A stretch of 50,640 bases of DNA. It comes from CAYLJJ01 sp964384025 (GTDB taxonomy: Bacteria; Myxococcota_A; Bradymonadia; UBA7976; UBA1532). A program made the translations under genes and the position numbers. Where the stretch lies: the NCBI GenBank assembly GCA_964384025.1, contig CAYLJJ010000043.1, forward strand, positions 1 through 50,640. Direction: 5' to 3'. Below are positions 34,058 to 42,537 of the stretch, one piece after another (position 1 is the first letter of the stretch; every line of letters begins with the position of its first letter). A model generated the notes under the pieces. That model was not told where the DNA came from and did no database searches. It was given only the letters and a program-made list of their open reading frames with translations.

Positions 34058-34608
34058 CCCCCAGAGGGCTCGTTTCCGCTGCACTCGTAGTAAGGCTCAG
34101 AGCAGCCCTTCTCAGCTTGGCAGGCGAGGCACTCTGGGGTAGCACCTGCGAGGCACTCATTCATACAATTGGCGACACTACAAGCGATCAGTCCACCGTA
34201 GCAGGCAGAGCAGCCTTCAGTGAGCCCTGTTGCTTCAACGATACAGGGGGTTGAACAGACAGCAGGCTCGGGATCCTGAATACAACCTACACCACACTGA
34301 GCGCTCTTTCCTGAAACATCAGCAGTTTCATCTGCGATGATCGCCTGATCCGCGTCATTTTGGCAGGCTCCTGTCGCCTCACCGCCACCACCCGCCTCAC
34401 CACCACTGCCCGCCTCACCACCACTACCCGCTTCACCACCACCAGCACTACCACCCTCGCCAGCACCTGCGGTACCAGTGTCTCCTGCGACGCCAGCAGT
34501 CCCCCCTGTTCCGCCGGTGCCGTCATCATCATCATCATCATCACAGGCCACGAGGTTCATGGCCAGAGCCGCAAAGAGCGCCAAGAGCAGTTGGCTCCAC
34601 AACTTCAT
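34054..34608 (-). CDS. Gly-rich, Cys-rich lipoprotein
   Basis: A 184-residue lipoprotein with lipobox LVAC followed by a run of seven Asp. Residues about 30-80 are a Gly/Thr/Ala/Glu-rich flexible stalk of short repeats (GEAGSGG units coded by near-identical 18-bp repeats). The C-terminal part is a compact domain with about a dozen cysteines, probably disulfide-bonded (CGVGCIQDPEPAVCS, CNDANxxx-like regions absent, GCSACYGGLIACSVANC, CLACQAEKGCSEPYYEC). Similar stalk-plus-Cys-knot lipoproteins are common in myxobacteria; function unknown. GGGGGA precedes the ATG at 34608. Coupled to the FadL-like gene. Confidence 0.88.
   Translation of the reverse strand: MKLWSQLLLALFAALAMNLVACDDDDDDDGTGGTGGTAGVAGDTGTAGAGEGGSAGGGEAGSGGEAGSGGEAGGGGEATGACQNDADQAIIADETADVSGKSAQCGVGCIQDPEPAVCSTPCIVEATGLTEGCSACYGGLIACSVANCMNECLAGATPECLACQAEKGCSEPYYECSGNEPSGG
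34377..34448 (-). repeat. 18-bp tandem repeat coding for a Gly-rich stalk (about 4 copies)
   Basis: Four consecutive 18-bp units (34377, 34395, 34413, 34431) code for EAGSGG-like hexapeptides in the Cys-rich lipoprotein. Units 1-3 differ at only two or three positions. Being a multiple of three, copy-number change would lengthen or shorten the stalk without breaking the frame. Confidence 0.8.
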
Positions 34609-34621
34609 GGGGTTCCCCCTC

Positions 34622-34669
34622 CGCCTCTTGGGAGGCGTCTGTCTCTTTCTCGAAGAGAAATTCGAGAAA
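34622..34669 (-). promoter_or_regulatory. Two inverted repeats in the leader of the lipoprotein/porin operon
   Basis: Just before the lipoprotein ATG (34608) lies a 6-bp hairpin CGCCTC-TTGG-GAGGCG (34622-34637), next to the GGGGGA ribosome site. Upstream of it is a perfect 9-bp inverted repeat with a six-base loop, TTTCTCGAA/TTCGAGAAA (34646-34669). The latter has the symmetry of a repressor operator. The role is inferred; the repeats are seen. Confidence 0.45.
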
Positions 34670-34795
34670 TTCATATCTATTCACCAATAAAGCCAAGTAC
34701 ACTTCAGACTGAAGCTGAGATCAAGGCAGAGGTTTGGAGAAATTAAACTCGATAGTTCTCGCGGAGGCGAAGGGTGGTTGTGTAGGCGGGGTCTC

Positions 34796-37700
34796 TCAAC
34801 GCAAAATGGCGACGGTCAAGCCCTCAGCCCAGCGCTTGGCGTCGTTGCTATAATAGAGATAGGCGCTGCTGGCAGGGCCTGTATAACGACCAGGGATACG
34901 AGCCTTAAGATCCAAAGGAATGCGCTTCTCCTCTTTGGGCTTTAGGGCATCAAAATAGAGCACAACTTCCCGCTCTCTGGTCTCAAAGAAGGCGATCTTA
35001 CCCTGCTCTCGTAGCTCTTTGAGTTGCCAGTTCTGAAAGACTAAGCCTCCAGGAAGGCCGATACGAGCGACGGTCATCGGCTGCCCTTTATCGGTCCTGT
35101 TCTTGACCACCGCCCAGAGCCTCAGAGACTCGCCCATCCTGACCTTCCCTTTCTCCAGTTGAGTGCTGAGACCTACAGCCCCTTCCTCAGCGTTGGCGGG
35201 CTGCACGCTGCGATACTGCACCGCCAAGCTGTAGGGCAGCGCGCCTTTGCCCTTATGGCGCAACTCTACGCTGTTCTCCCCTGCCTGAAAATATTTGCCG
35301 ATGTTTTCGAAGATCAGGGCCTCTTTCCGCCCCGCTTCATAGTGCATCTTGGAGACCTCATTGCCATTGATCAGCAGGGTTACATCTCCAGGGCTCTGAG
35401 TACGACTCATCTTGATCGCGTAGGCGGTGAGCGCCTTAAGGGTCAGGACTGTAGCCTGCGTTGCTCCCCAGTTCCCTAAGCCCCCTCGGTGGCTCTGAAG
35501 CCACTTGACCGCCTTCTGCACTGCAGTCATATGCTTTCCACTCTCCACCAAAGCCAGGAGCGCTAGGGCGGTGGTCTCGATCTTCAAGTTGTTTCCTCCG
35601 CTGCGGGTGATGCTCTCCTTCGCTCCGCTCCAGCCTCCATCTCTCTTCTGTAGCTTGACGAGGCGTTTAACAGCGGCCAGACCGGCGGCCTTTTGGGGGG
35701 GCAACTTAAGCAGGGTGTTGGCGGCTAAAGCCAAGAGATAGGGGTCTCGGGTGCTGGCCCCCAGCTTCGCCTGAGCATCCATCTCTCTTTGAAAACGATG
35801 GGCTAAGCCAGCGCTGGCGATGGCCCAGCGGATATAGGCGTTGGTGGTCTCTGCGGCTGCTCGACCAAAGCTGTCCAGGGCCCTGCTGCTGCGTTTAAAG
35901 CCTCCCCTGCCATCTCGCCGAGAGAGAAGCCAGCCCTGGGTGCGCCTGATCATCCCCTCATCTACAGCGTAGATCCCGCGCATATCGGAGAACTCCAGGA
36001 GGCCATAAGCGCTGAGGGCCTCATGCCCTGGGCTGCGACCAAACCACTCATAGCCCTTCCTCTTAGTCTCAAAACCCACAAGGCGCTTGTAGCCCCTATC
36101 TAGGAGGCGGTCGATCTTGCGGATCAGAGCAGGATCTGGAGCCTTTTGGGTGGCGATATATTGCATCGCCATGACGTTGGGATAGTGAGTGGCGCTGGTC
36201 TGCTCAAAGCAGCCATGAGGCTCCCTCAGGAGGCCCTCGACTCCAGAGAAGAGATCACTGACTGGGCTGGCATAGAGCCGCAAGCTGGCCTGAATGCTCC
36301 CCTTTGTCAGCTCTCCCAGCCTGATCCTATGAACAGCCTTCTCCTCTAGGCTCCCGCTCAGCTCTGCCATCTGGGGGAAGCCCAGGGGCTCCACCTTTAG
36401 GCTGCGCTTCAGCCCATCTCGCAGGCCACCAGCAGCGGCAACGAGATCGATCTGAGCTTCACCTCGCTGGCCGATCACCTCCATACCATAATAGAGCGTC
36501 TCTCGCTTGCCCGCTGCCAAGCGTTCTCCTCCGCGACTGGGGAGGTCGGTCAAGCGCATCAGCTCACCAAAGTGGGCATTGATCTGTAGGGGGAGGTCCT
36601 GTTTGATCTCATTGCTCAGGGTGATAGGCAACTCAAGCTGATCTCCCTCGCTGACCGCTAGAGGCAAACGGGCGCTCAAGCTGAAGGGTAGGTTAGATTT
36701 AAAGACCTGCTCATCGTGCCCTGCGAAACCTCCACCAACACCCTCGCTGAAGATCCGAAAAGAGGTCACGGCGTCGGAGGTGGGGAACTGGATCTGAGCT
36801 TGACCCTCAGCGTCTGTCTGAATCTGAGGGGCCCAGTAGATGGTGTCCCTAAAGTCGTGGCGGGGACCGCTATACTCTGGCTTATATTGGGGGGTCGGGA
36901 AAACTCGAATGGGAGCCCATCTGGGCCTTGCCCTTCTGCCTCGACCCCGCCTGCGTTTGACCTTCTCCAGAGCCAGCATCTCCATCGGCTCATCTGCAGC
37001 GACCTCCCAATCTTTATCAGCGACGATGCCGTCTAACATCGGGGCTGCTTGTATTCTCTCAGGCATAGGGCGCATGGCGCGGGGTTGTCTAAGGGCTGGG
37101 CCTCGGGCCTGCTTTTTGGCCTTCTTTTGTTTCTCTGCTTTCTGCACCAGCCTTTGAGGCTGTGCTCTTCGGGGCTTTCGCCTGCCTGCTTTGAGTCGAA
37201 CCTTTCTGGGCTTGGCCTTAGGGGGCGCTCGACGAGCGCGGCGCCTGGGCTCCCGAGCAGGCATCTTGGCTTCAGCCAAGGCGGCCCCTTCAAAGTGCAC
37301 GGGGGCGCTCACGGGTGGAGGCGGTGGAGCCAAAGCCTTAACCCAATCAAAGCGACGCCAGCCTCGCGCTCCCATCAGCAGATCCAGGGCTTTCGCCGCC
37401 TTCTTCTCCTTAAGATCAAAGTAGAAGTTGGGTTCCTCCACCTTGCCAGGCAGCTCAGGGCTAAGGAGGAGGCTGCTGAGCATATGGGGAGTCTTATCAT
37501 CAGCAAAGCTGACCACAGTGTCATCGACGACAGAGAGCGCTAAAGCGGCTGGAATCGCCTCTCCTGTAGGGCTCAGAGTCTTGATCTTAACAGAGACGCT
37601 CTGGCGAGGGATGTAGCTCTTCTGATCCATCTCTAGCTCGATCTGGAGCCGTGCTCGGCGACCTTGGAAGATGATCCGTTCTGCCAGGGGCTTGAGGTCT

Positions 37701-39067
37701 GAATCGAGGAGTGTGAGACGGGTGACGCCGCTTTGAAGGGCAGCCTTCTCCTTGAGGTAAGCCACAGCCATCTTACCCTCGCTGACTTTTAACTGGGCGG
37801 CGTCGATGAGGCGTTCACGCTGAATCGCCACCATCACCACCTCTTGATCTTCGGTGCAGCGGATACCGACGCGGATCGCCTTAAGCTGACCATCGAGGTC
37901 ATCGAAGTGCTTGAGGAGACAGCCGCTCTCTTTTGCCAGGGGGAGGCTATAGTGCTCAGCAATGCCTACAGGGCGGCTGATCTCAGCGTGATAACTGCGA
38001 CCGGTGGCGGGGCTAAAGTTTAAGCGCCCTAGGCCCTGATGATGGCTGCGAAAGCGCGCTACTGCCTGCCCCTGATCATCGACGATACGACCCTCTACAT
38101 CGGCGGGCTTGCCCAGGAGGGTCTTGGCTTCGAAGTAGAGGCGTGTAGGCAGCCCCTCCACCATCTCTCCTCCTTCAGGAAAGAAGGAGAGTTGGAGCTT
38201 CTTGAGGATGATGGGGATGCGCTTGCTGATCGACTCTGTAACCCCACCATCCTCTATCAGAATGGTGAGCAGAGCATCACCTGTTTGGATCTCCTTGGGG
38301 AGGTTAAAGGCGACGATGGCGTTGCCCGCCTTGTTGCTCTTGAGGGAGATCGGCTTGAGATCCTGACCATCCAGGCGAATATGAGCACGAACAGGGTGAT
38401 TCTTCAGCGGCTCCCCTGTGGGACGCTTGATCTCCAGGGCAGCGGTGACGCGATCCCCAGCCCCATAAGCCTTGCGAATGAACTCCAACTTCTTCTTGAT
38501 GCGAGGGGGCTCAAAGGCGCTGACCAGGAGAGGCCGCTCTCCCTGTTCGCCCTGAAGGCTGCGGACCCGAATTTTATACTCTCCACCCTGTACATGAGCA
38601 GGGAGATCGATAGCGCTCTCTCCCATACTGCCTGTGGCACGAACGCGCAGTTGACGAACCGAGGCCCCCTTGGGGCTGATCAGCTCAAAGGTGAAGCCTC
38701 TATTTGCCAGGGTGCTGTCCAGATTTTGAGTTTTGAGATCCCAGGCTTTGATCCAGATGGTCTCGCCGGGTCGATAGAGAGGCTTATCGACCTGGATGTA
38801 GATCCGCTTTGAGAGGTTGCGTTGGAAGAAGCTGGGGATCTGCTCCTTGAGTCGCTCTAATGAGGGACCTTGCTCTCGGCGAGATGCCTGGGGGGCCTTC
38901 TCTGGAGGGAGTGGAGGCTGCAGCTGTTTTTCGCCGCTCGCCTTCTCTTCAGGGGGCGCTTGATAGCTGATCTGCTTGAGGATCTTACGAGCGATCTTGA
39001 TGGGGGAGGCTTCTACTCTAAAGCTCAAAAGCAGGAGCAGAGGGAGGGTCTTCCAGGCTGCGTTCAT
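34796..39067 (-). CDS. Bacterial alpha-2-macroglobulin with thioester and very basic insert
   Basis: A 1423-residue protease-trap-like protein with signal peptide (MNAAWKTLPLLLLLSFRVEA). Macroglobulin domains start with the MG2 signature YIQVDKPLYRPGETIWIKAW. The A2M_N_2 domain ends near LLMGARGWRRFDW, and the A2M domain contains PQIQTDAEGQAQIQFPTS. The thioester motif is CFEQ at Cys953 (EPHGCFEQTS), so covalent trapping is possible, and the alpha-alpha toroid follows (GGGxNLKIE-type repeats). Between the A2M_N_2 and A2M domains is a highly basic segment (37057-37254) with 29 Lys/Arg in 67 residues. There is no lipobox, so it is periplasmic or secreted, unlike E. coli YfhM. No PBP1C gene is adjacent. 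Start: second ATG of a pair (39067), spaced from GAGGAG; a much longer frame upstream is not credible. Confidence 0.93.
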   Translation of the reverse strand: MNAAWKTLPLLLLLSFRVEASPIKIARKILKQISYQAPPEEKASGEKQLQPPLPPEKAPQASRREQGPSLERLKEQIPSFFQRNLSKRIYIQVDKPLYRPGETIWIKAWDLKTQNLDSTLANRGFTFELISPKGASVRQLRVRATGSMGESAIDLPAHVQGGEYKIRVRSLQGEQGERPLLVSAFEPPRIKKKLEFIRKAYGAGDRVTAALEIKRPTGEPLKNHPVRAHIRLDGQDLKPISLKSNKAGNAIVAFNLPKEIQTGDALLTILIEDGGVTESISKRIPIILKKLQLSFFPEGGEMVEGLPTRLYFEAKTLLGKPADVEGRIVDDQGQAVARFRSHHQGLGRLNFSPATGRSYHAEISRPVGIAEHYSLPLAKESGCLLKHFDDLDGQLKAIRVGIRCTEDQEVVMVAIQRERLIDAAQLKVSEGKMAVAYLKEKAALQSGVTRLTLLDSDLKPLAERIIFQGRRARLQIELEMDQKSYIPRQSVSVKIKTLSPTGEAIPAALALSVVDDTVVSFADDKTPHMLSSLLLSPELPGKVEEPNFYFDLKEKKAAKALDLLMGARGWRRFDWVKALAPPPPPVSAPVHFEGAALAEAKMPAREPRRRARRAPPKAKPRKVRLKAGRRKPRRAQPQRLVQKAEKQKKAKKQARGPALRQPRAMRPMPERIQAAPMLDGIVADKDWEVAADEPMEMLALEKVKRRRGRGRRARPRWAPIRVFPTPQYKPEYSGPRHDFRDTIYWAPQIQTDAEGQAQIQFPTSDAVTSFRIFSEGVGGGFAGHDEQVFKSNLPFSLSARLPLAVSEGDQLELPITLSNEIKQDLPLQINAHFGELMRLTDLPSRGGERLAAGKRETLYYGMEVIGQRGEAQIDLVAAAGGLRDGLKRSLKVEPLGFPQMAELSGSLEEKAVHRIRLGELTKGSIQASLRLYASPVSDLFSGVEGLLREPHGCFEQTSATHYPNVMAMQYIATQKAPDPALIRKIDRLLDRGYKRLVGFETKRKGYEWFGRSPGHEALSAYGLLEFSDMRGIYAVDEGMIRRTQGWLLSRRDGRGGFKRSSRALDSFGRAAAETTNAYIRWAIASAGLAHRFQREMDAQAKLGASTRDPYLLALAANTLLKLPPQKAAGLAAVKRLVKLQKRDGGWSGAKESITRSGGNNLKIETTALALLALVESGKHMTAVQKAVKWLQSHRGGLGNWGATQATVLTLKALTAYAIKMSRTQSPGDVTLLINGNEVSKMHYEAGRKEALIFENIGKYFQAGENSVELRHKGKGALPYSLAVQYRSVQPANAEEGAVGLSTQLEKGKVRMGESLRLWAVVKNRTDKGQPMTVARIGLPGGLVFQNWQLKELREQGKIAFFETREREVVLYFDALKPKEEKRIPLDLKARIPGRYTGPASSAYLYYSNDAKRWAEGLTVAILR

Positions 39068-39230
39068 CATCTCTCCTCGAGTCGCGCGCCATCTACGCAT
39101 GGGAAAGAGCTGGAGATCTACGAGATTTTTTTGACCATCGAGCCACAGAATGAAAGGGCTCTGGCTTGATAGCGGAGCGAGCATCTCTGTGTTAGGAGAG
39201 GAAGCGATATCGAGGGGATTAAGGAGTACA

Positions 39231-40193
39231 ATGAGGAATGATCCTCCGGGGGCTTGGTGGTCCCAGCTGCCTCTCCTCCTCCTGATCTTTGCATTGCCTC
39301 TGCGAGCAGGCTGGGCTGAAGTTGTGGATCTAAAGATGAGCTTGGACTCCAAGAGCCGGGATCTCTGCCCCGATCCAAAACAGCTGAAGGATCAGGTGCG
39401 AACGCTCCTAAAGCGAGATCCCTTTGGACGCTCCCCGCGTCGGTTCCAGATCAAGCTCAGACAACAAGGCCGAGGCTTTGAGGCCCTGATTGAGTTTTAT
39501 GCAGAAGAGGAGTTACAAGGGGAGCGTCTATTGCGCACTCCTCTCCCCGATTGCAAAGCATTGATCTCTGTCGTTGCGTTGGATATTGCCTTAGCCCTAG
39601 ATCCCCTCAAGGTGACGCTTCTGCCTCCTCCCTCATACTCGGTAGAGAGGGTCGCTCCCAAGAGAGAGCCTCAAACATCTGAGCCTCCAAAGTCCAGCCC
39701 AGCAGCTCCTAAAGAGCAGGGGGCCAAAAGCTTTGGGCTCTCCTTTAACGGGGGGGTTAACTGGGGGACTACTCCTCAGCCTGGGACCAGCTTTGGATTC
39801 CAGGGCGATCTCTACCATGATGCTCTCTCTCTGGCTCTAGAGCTTCGCTATGATCTCCCTCGAACAACATGGCGTTTTGGTGGGCGGGTACGTGGGGAGT
39901 TGCTCACAGGAGCGCTCCTCTTCTGTAGGAGCCAAGCGCGCTTGGGGCTTTGTGGTGCTCTCTGGCTGGGGCAGCATCGAGGGTCAGGAGTGGGCTTTGT
40001 AGAAGATCATCAGACGAGGAGCTTCTACTCCGCTGGAGGGCTGCGCGGCTCCTGGGGAGATGAAGATCTGCGCCTCTATCTCGATCTTCAACTTCCTCTA
40101 AGCCGACTTAGCCTTCTCGTGGATGGGGAGGAAGTTTGGCGTTCTCCTCCATTACAAGCTCTCCTTGGGGTTCGTTTCCTCCGACTCTTTTGA
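39231..40193 (+). CDS. Outer-membrane-type protein with N-terminal domain and beta-barrel-like tail
   Basis: A 320-residue exported protein with a signal peptide (MRNDPPGAWWSQLPLLLLIF, cleaved near LRAGWAE). Residues about 28-130 form a compact alpha/beta domain with two cysteines (CPDPKQLKDQVRTLL, LPDCKALISVVALDIALALD), as in periplasmic domains of envelope signalling proteins. A Pro/Lys linker follows, then about 150 residues of alternating strands (SFGLSFNGGVNWGTTPQP, LALELRYDLPRTTWRFGGRV) ending in LGVRFLRLF, a barrel-like signature. AAGGAG sits five bases before the ATG. The same three-gene order (this type of protein, sigma factor, membrane TPR protein) is typical of myxobacterial genomes. 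Function unknown. Confidence 0.78.
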   Translation: MRNDPPGAWWSQLPLLLLIFALPLRAGWAEVVDLKMSLDSKSRDLCPDPKQLKDQVRTLLKRDPFGRSPRRFQIKLRQQGRGFEALIEFYAEEELQGERLLRTPLPDCKALISVVALDIALALDPLKVTLLPPPSYSVERVAPKREPQTSEPPKSSPAAPKEQGAKSFGLSFNGGVNWGTTPQPGTSFGFQGDLYHDALSLALELRYDLPRTTWRFGGRVRGELLTGALLFCRSQARLGLCGALWLGQHRGSGVGFVEDHQTRSFYSAGGLRGSWGDEDLRLYLDLQLPLSRLSLLVDGEEVWRSPPLQALLGVRFLRLF

Positions 40194-40310
40194 GTCCCAA
40201 GCTGTAAGCTCAGCGAGCTTTAAGGTTGGGAAACAAAAAATGACGGTTTTGAGGCTCAGCTCCCAATACCTTCATGAATGCAAGCCGCCCCCGTCCCAAA
40301 ACCAGGCGCG

Positions 40311-40826
40311 ATGAGCTCCTTGGATTTTAGAGCGATCTATGATGCGCACTTCTCTCATGTCTGGCGTACGCTCCGCCGCTTCGGTGTCCCTCAACGCGAT
40401 CTGGAAGACGCTGTGCATGATGTATTTCTCGTGATGCACCGTCGTCTAGCAGACTTTGACCGCTCCAGACCTGTACGACCCTGGTTGACAGGTATCGCTT
40501 GGCGGGTGGCGGCAGATGTTCGACGAAAGGCTTGTCATCGACGGGAAGAGCTGGGCAAGGAGCTGGATGGGATCTGCTGTCTGCCCAGACCTGATGAGCT
40601 GCTCGCTGCCGACCAAGCTCGGGCGCTGGTACACCGAGCCCTTGAGACTCTGGATCTGGATCGTCGGGTGATCTTCGTCATGCATGAGTTGGACGGTGTC
40701 GCCTGCCCCCAAATCGCTGAAGCCATCGAACTCCCTCTGAACACTGTCTATTCTCGACTCAGGATCGCTCGGAAACGCTTCGCCGCTTCGATCCGCCGCT
40801 TTAAGTTGGGGGGAAGCCAGAGATGA
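40311..40826 (+). CDS. ECF-type RNA polymerase sigma factor
   Basis: A 171-residue sigma factor with regions 2 and 4 only. Region 2 includes FRAIYDAHFSHVWRTLRRFG, LEDAVHDVFLVMHRRL and the -10 recognition helix RPVRPWLTGIAWRVAADVRR. Region 4 is a helix-turn-helix of the sigma-70 type, DLDRRVIFVMHELDGVACPQ and LPLNTVYSRLRIARKRF. Region 1.1 and region 3 are absent. The start is uncertain: ATG at 40311 gives a family-like N-terminus, ATG at 40278 adds eleven residues. The stop overlaps the next gene as ATGA. It probably responds to envelope signals through the membrane-bound partner downstream; target promoters unknown. Confidence 0.92.
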   Translation: MSSLDFRAIYDAHFSHVWRTLRRFGVPQRDLEDAVHDVFLVMHRRLADFDRSRPVRPWLTGIAWRVAADVRRKACHRREELGKELDGICCLPRPDELLAADQARALVHRALETLDLDRRVIFVMHELDGVACPQIAEAIELPLNTVYSRLRIARKRFAASIRRFKLGGSQR

Positions 40827-41956
40827 AAGCTTGGCATGATCCTGAATTAGAGGCCCTCCTCCAAGCGGAACGAGAGGCTCCAGATCCACCTTCAGGTGCT
40901 CAAGAGCGGATCTATCAACGCTTGGCGATCTCTGTAGTTGCACTTCCCGCGCTGCCTCTGACTGTAGAGGCTTTGAGCCAGGTCGCGACGAGCGGAGCTG
41001 AAGTAGCCAGTGGAGTTGGGATGGCCGGTGGAGCCGGAGTGGCCGGTGGAGCCGGAGTGGCCAGTGGGGCTGGAGCAGCCAGTGGGGCTGGAGTTTTGGG
41101 AACAACGACCTCCAGCGTGGGCGCTGCAGCAGCGGTCTCAGGGGCTGGTTTGGGTGCCTTGACGACTTCTGTCAGCGGCGGCCTCTTCACCGCCTTGGGC
41201 AGCAAGCTCATCATCACGGTTGCGACTCTGAGCTTGGGAGGAGCACTCTATCTGGGTATCCAACCCAACTCAGCCCCTGAGCAGCGAGGGGGTGAAAGAG
41301 TCCAAAGCCCAGAGCAAAAGATCCCCAATCGTGCATACTCCGCAGGATCGCAGAGCCCTGAGATCATCTCTGGTCTTGAACAACCAGACTTGACACAACC
41401 AGCGCCCAAACCTCCCCATAAAAAAACCGAAGCTGAGGCGCCCACACCAGCGCCCCAGATACAGCTTGTTCCAGGAAAAGCTCAACGAAGGACACGACCC
41501 CTTCAAAATATCAAGAAGCCTCGACCTTCTCAGCGCCTTAAGAGAAGAAAGCGAACAGTTCAAGCCAGGCTGCGGTCGCAGCCTCTTTCTGAGAGCGCTC
41601 CATCCCTCAAGGTTCGGTCTAGAGCTCTCTTAAAAAATCCCGTTAAGAGGAGCCAGGAACCAAAGCCCTTAAGGCCCAGCCAGGATCAGGCTCTCGCTGA
41701 GGAGCGTCGCATACTGGAGGAAGCACGCTTGGCTCTTAATCAGGGGAGACCTTGGCTTGCCCTAAAATCTCTGCATCGACACGAACGCCGTTTCCCTATT
41801 GCTCGTATGTTGGAGGAGCGGGAGTTGCTCAGAATCCATGCTTTGCTCAAGGCTGGACAGACTCAGTTTGCTCAAAAACAGGCAGAACTCTTCCGCCAGC
41901 GCTTCCCTAAAAGCTTGCTTTTACGGGCGATAGAGCAGCTTTTGCACTCACCTTAA
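40823..41956 (+). CDS. Membrane-anchored sigma partner with Gly/Ala repeat and TPR-like tail
   Basis: A 377-residue protein. A short cytoplasmic N-terminus (WHDPELEALLQAEREAPDPP) could hold the sigma factor. An Ala/Gly/Val-rich stretch coded by 18-bp repeats follows. One membrane helix (GSKLIITVATLSLGGALYL, about 130-150) is followed by a proline/lysine-rich periplasmic spacer (about 150-290) and a TPR-like C-terminus (ALNQGRPWLALKSLHRHERR, GQTQFAQKQAELFRQRFPKS). The layout suits an anti-sigma or signal-relay protein; there is no zinc-binding ZAS motif (HxxxCxxC), so this is not the classical anti-sigma fold. It overlaps the sigma gene by ATGA. Confidence 0.72.
   Translation: MKAWHDPELEALLQAEREAPDPPSGAQERIYQRLAISVVALPALPLTVEALSQVATSGAEVASGVGMAGGAGVAGGAGVASGAGAASGAGVLGTTTSSVGAAAAVSGAGLGALTTSVSGGLFTALGSKLIITVATLSLGGALYLGIQPNSAPEQRGGERVQSPEQKIPNRAYSAGSQSPEIISGLEQPDLTQPAPKPPHKKTEAEAPTPAPQIQLVPGKAQRRTRPLQNIKKPRPSQRLKRRKRTVQARLRSQPLSESAPSLKVRSRALLKNPVKRSQEPKPLRPSQDQALAEERRILEEARLALNQGRPWLALKSLHRHERRFPIARMLEERELLRIHALLKAGQTQFAQKQAELFRQRFPKSLLLRAIEQLLHSP
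41003..41092 (+). repeat. Five-copy 18-bp tandem repeat
   Basis: Five adjacent 18-bp units starting at 41003, 41021, 41039, 41057 and 41075 encode a Gly/Ala/Val/Ser-rich stretch in the membrane partner of the sigma factor. Units 2 and 3 differ by one base. Period and frame are maintained, so copy-number variation would be in frame. Confidence 0.85.
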
Positions 41957-41959
41957 AAA

Positions 41960-42496
41960 TTAAAAGAATCTCTTAAGCAGTTTTCTTATCTCTGAGATAG
42001 AGAACGGTTTTTTGAGGAAACCTGAATGTCCATTGAAGCGCTCATCAGCCTCATCTCCAAAAAATCCGCTGGTGATCAGGATTCGGGCATCGGGCTGAAG
42101 CTCACGGAACGTTTGAAAGAGCGACTCCCCTTGGTAAAGAGTCATATCTAGGATGGTGAGATCGATCTCTCTGTGGTGTTCTTCAAAAATCTCCATGGCC
42201 CGAGAAGCATCCAACGCATCCAAGATTTCAACATCAAGCCTCTGAAAGAGGAGAGTCATCATCTTTAGGATTTGAGCGTCATCATCAATAAATAGAATCG
42301 TTCTGCGGCTCATGGGCTTAAACCTCACCCTGGGAACTCGTAAACGATCAAAGAGGTTTTCCATGAAGCCTTGCAGAGGAGAGGAGAGCCTCAGCCTCTG
42401 AACAGCGCTTCGGAGAAAAACCCCAAACCCAGGATCATATTTTTTTTGGCTCAGCAAAAGAGAGCGAATAATCAGGATCTGTTGCCAGTAATCCAT
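41960..42496 (-). CDS. Single-domain response regulator (start uncertain)
   Basis: The C-terminal 117 residues are a receiver domain: opening acidic cluster TILFIDDDAQILKMM, phospho-acceptor Asp in LTILDMTLYQGE, Ser/Thr in ILITSGFF, and Lys in FLKKPF. No output domain follows. The long frame (178 residues, start 42496) has a 61-residue N-terminal extension of unknown fold; in the short frame (ATG at 42313, 117 residues) the Asp is residue 56, the typical place. A strong GGTGAGG sits nine bases before 42313, whereas only GGGCGG abuts the long start. Hence either a short stand-alone receiver or an extended one. It converges on the sigma-partner gene, with a 3-bp gap. Confidence 0.82.
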   Translation of the reverse strand: MDYWQQILIIRSLLLSQKKYDPGFGVFLRSAVQRLRLSSPLQGFMENLFDRLRVPRVRFKPMSRRTILFIDDDAQILKMMTLLFQRLDVEILDALDASRAMEIFEEHHREIDLTILDMTLYQGESLFQTFRELQPDARILITSGFFGDEADERFNGHSGFLKKPFSISEIRKLLKRFF

Positions 42497-42537
42497 CCGC
42501 CCGTCAAGTTAATGGTTAAAGTTCCACAGGAGAGATC

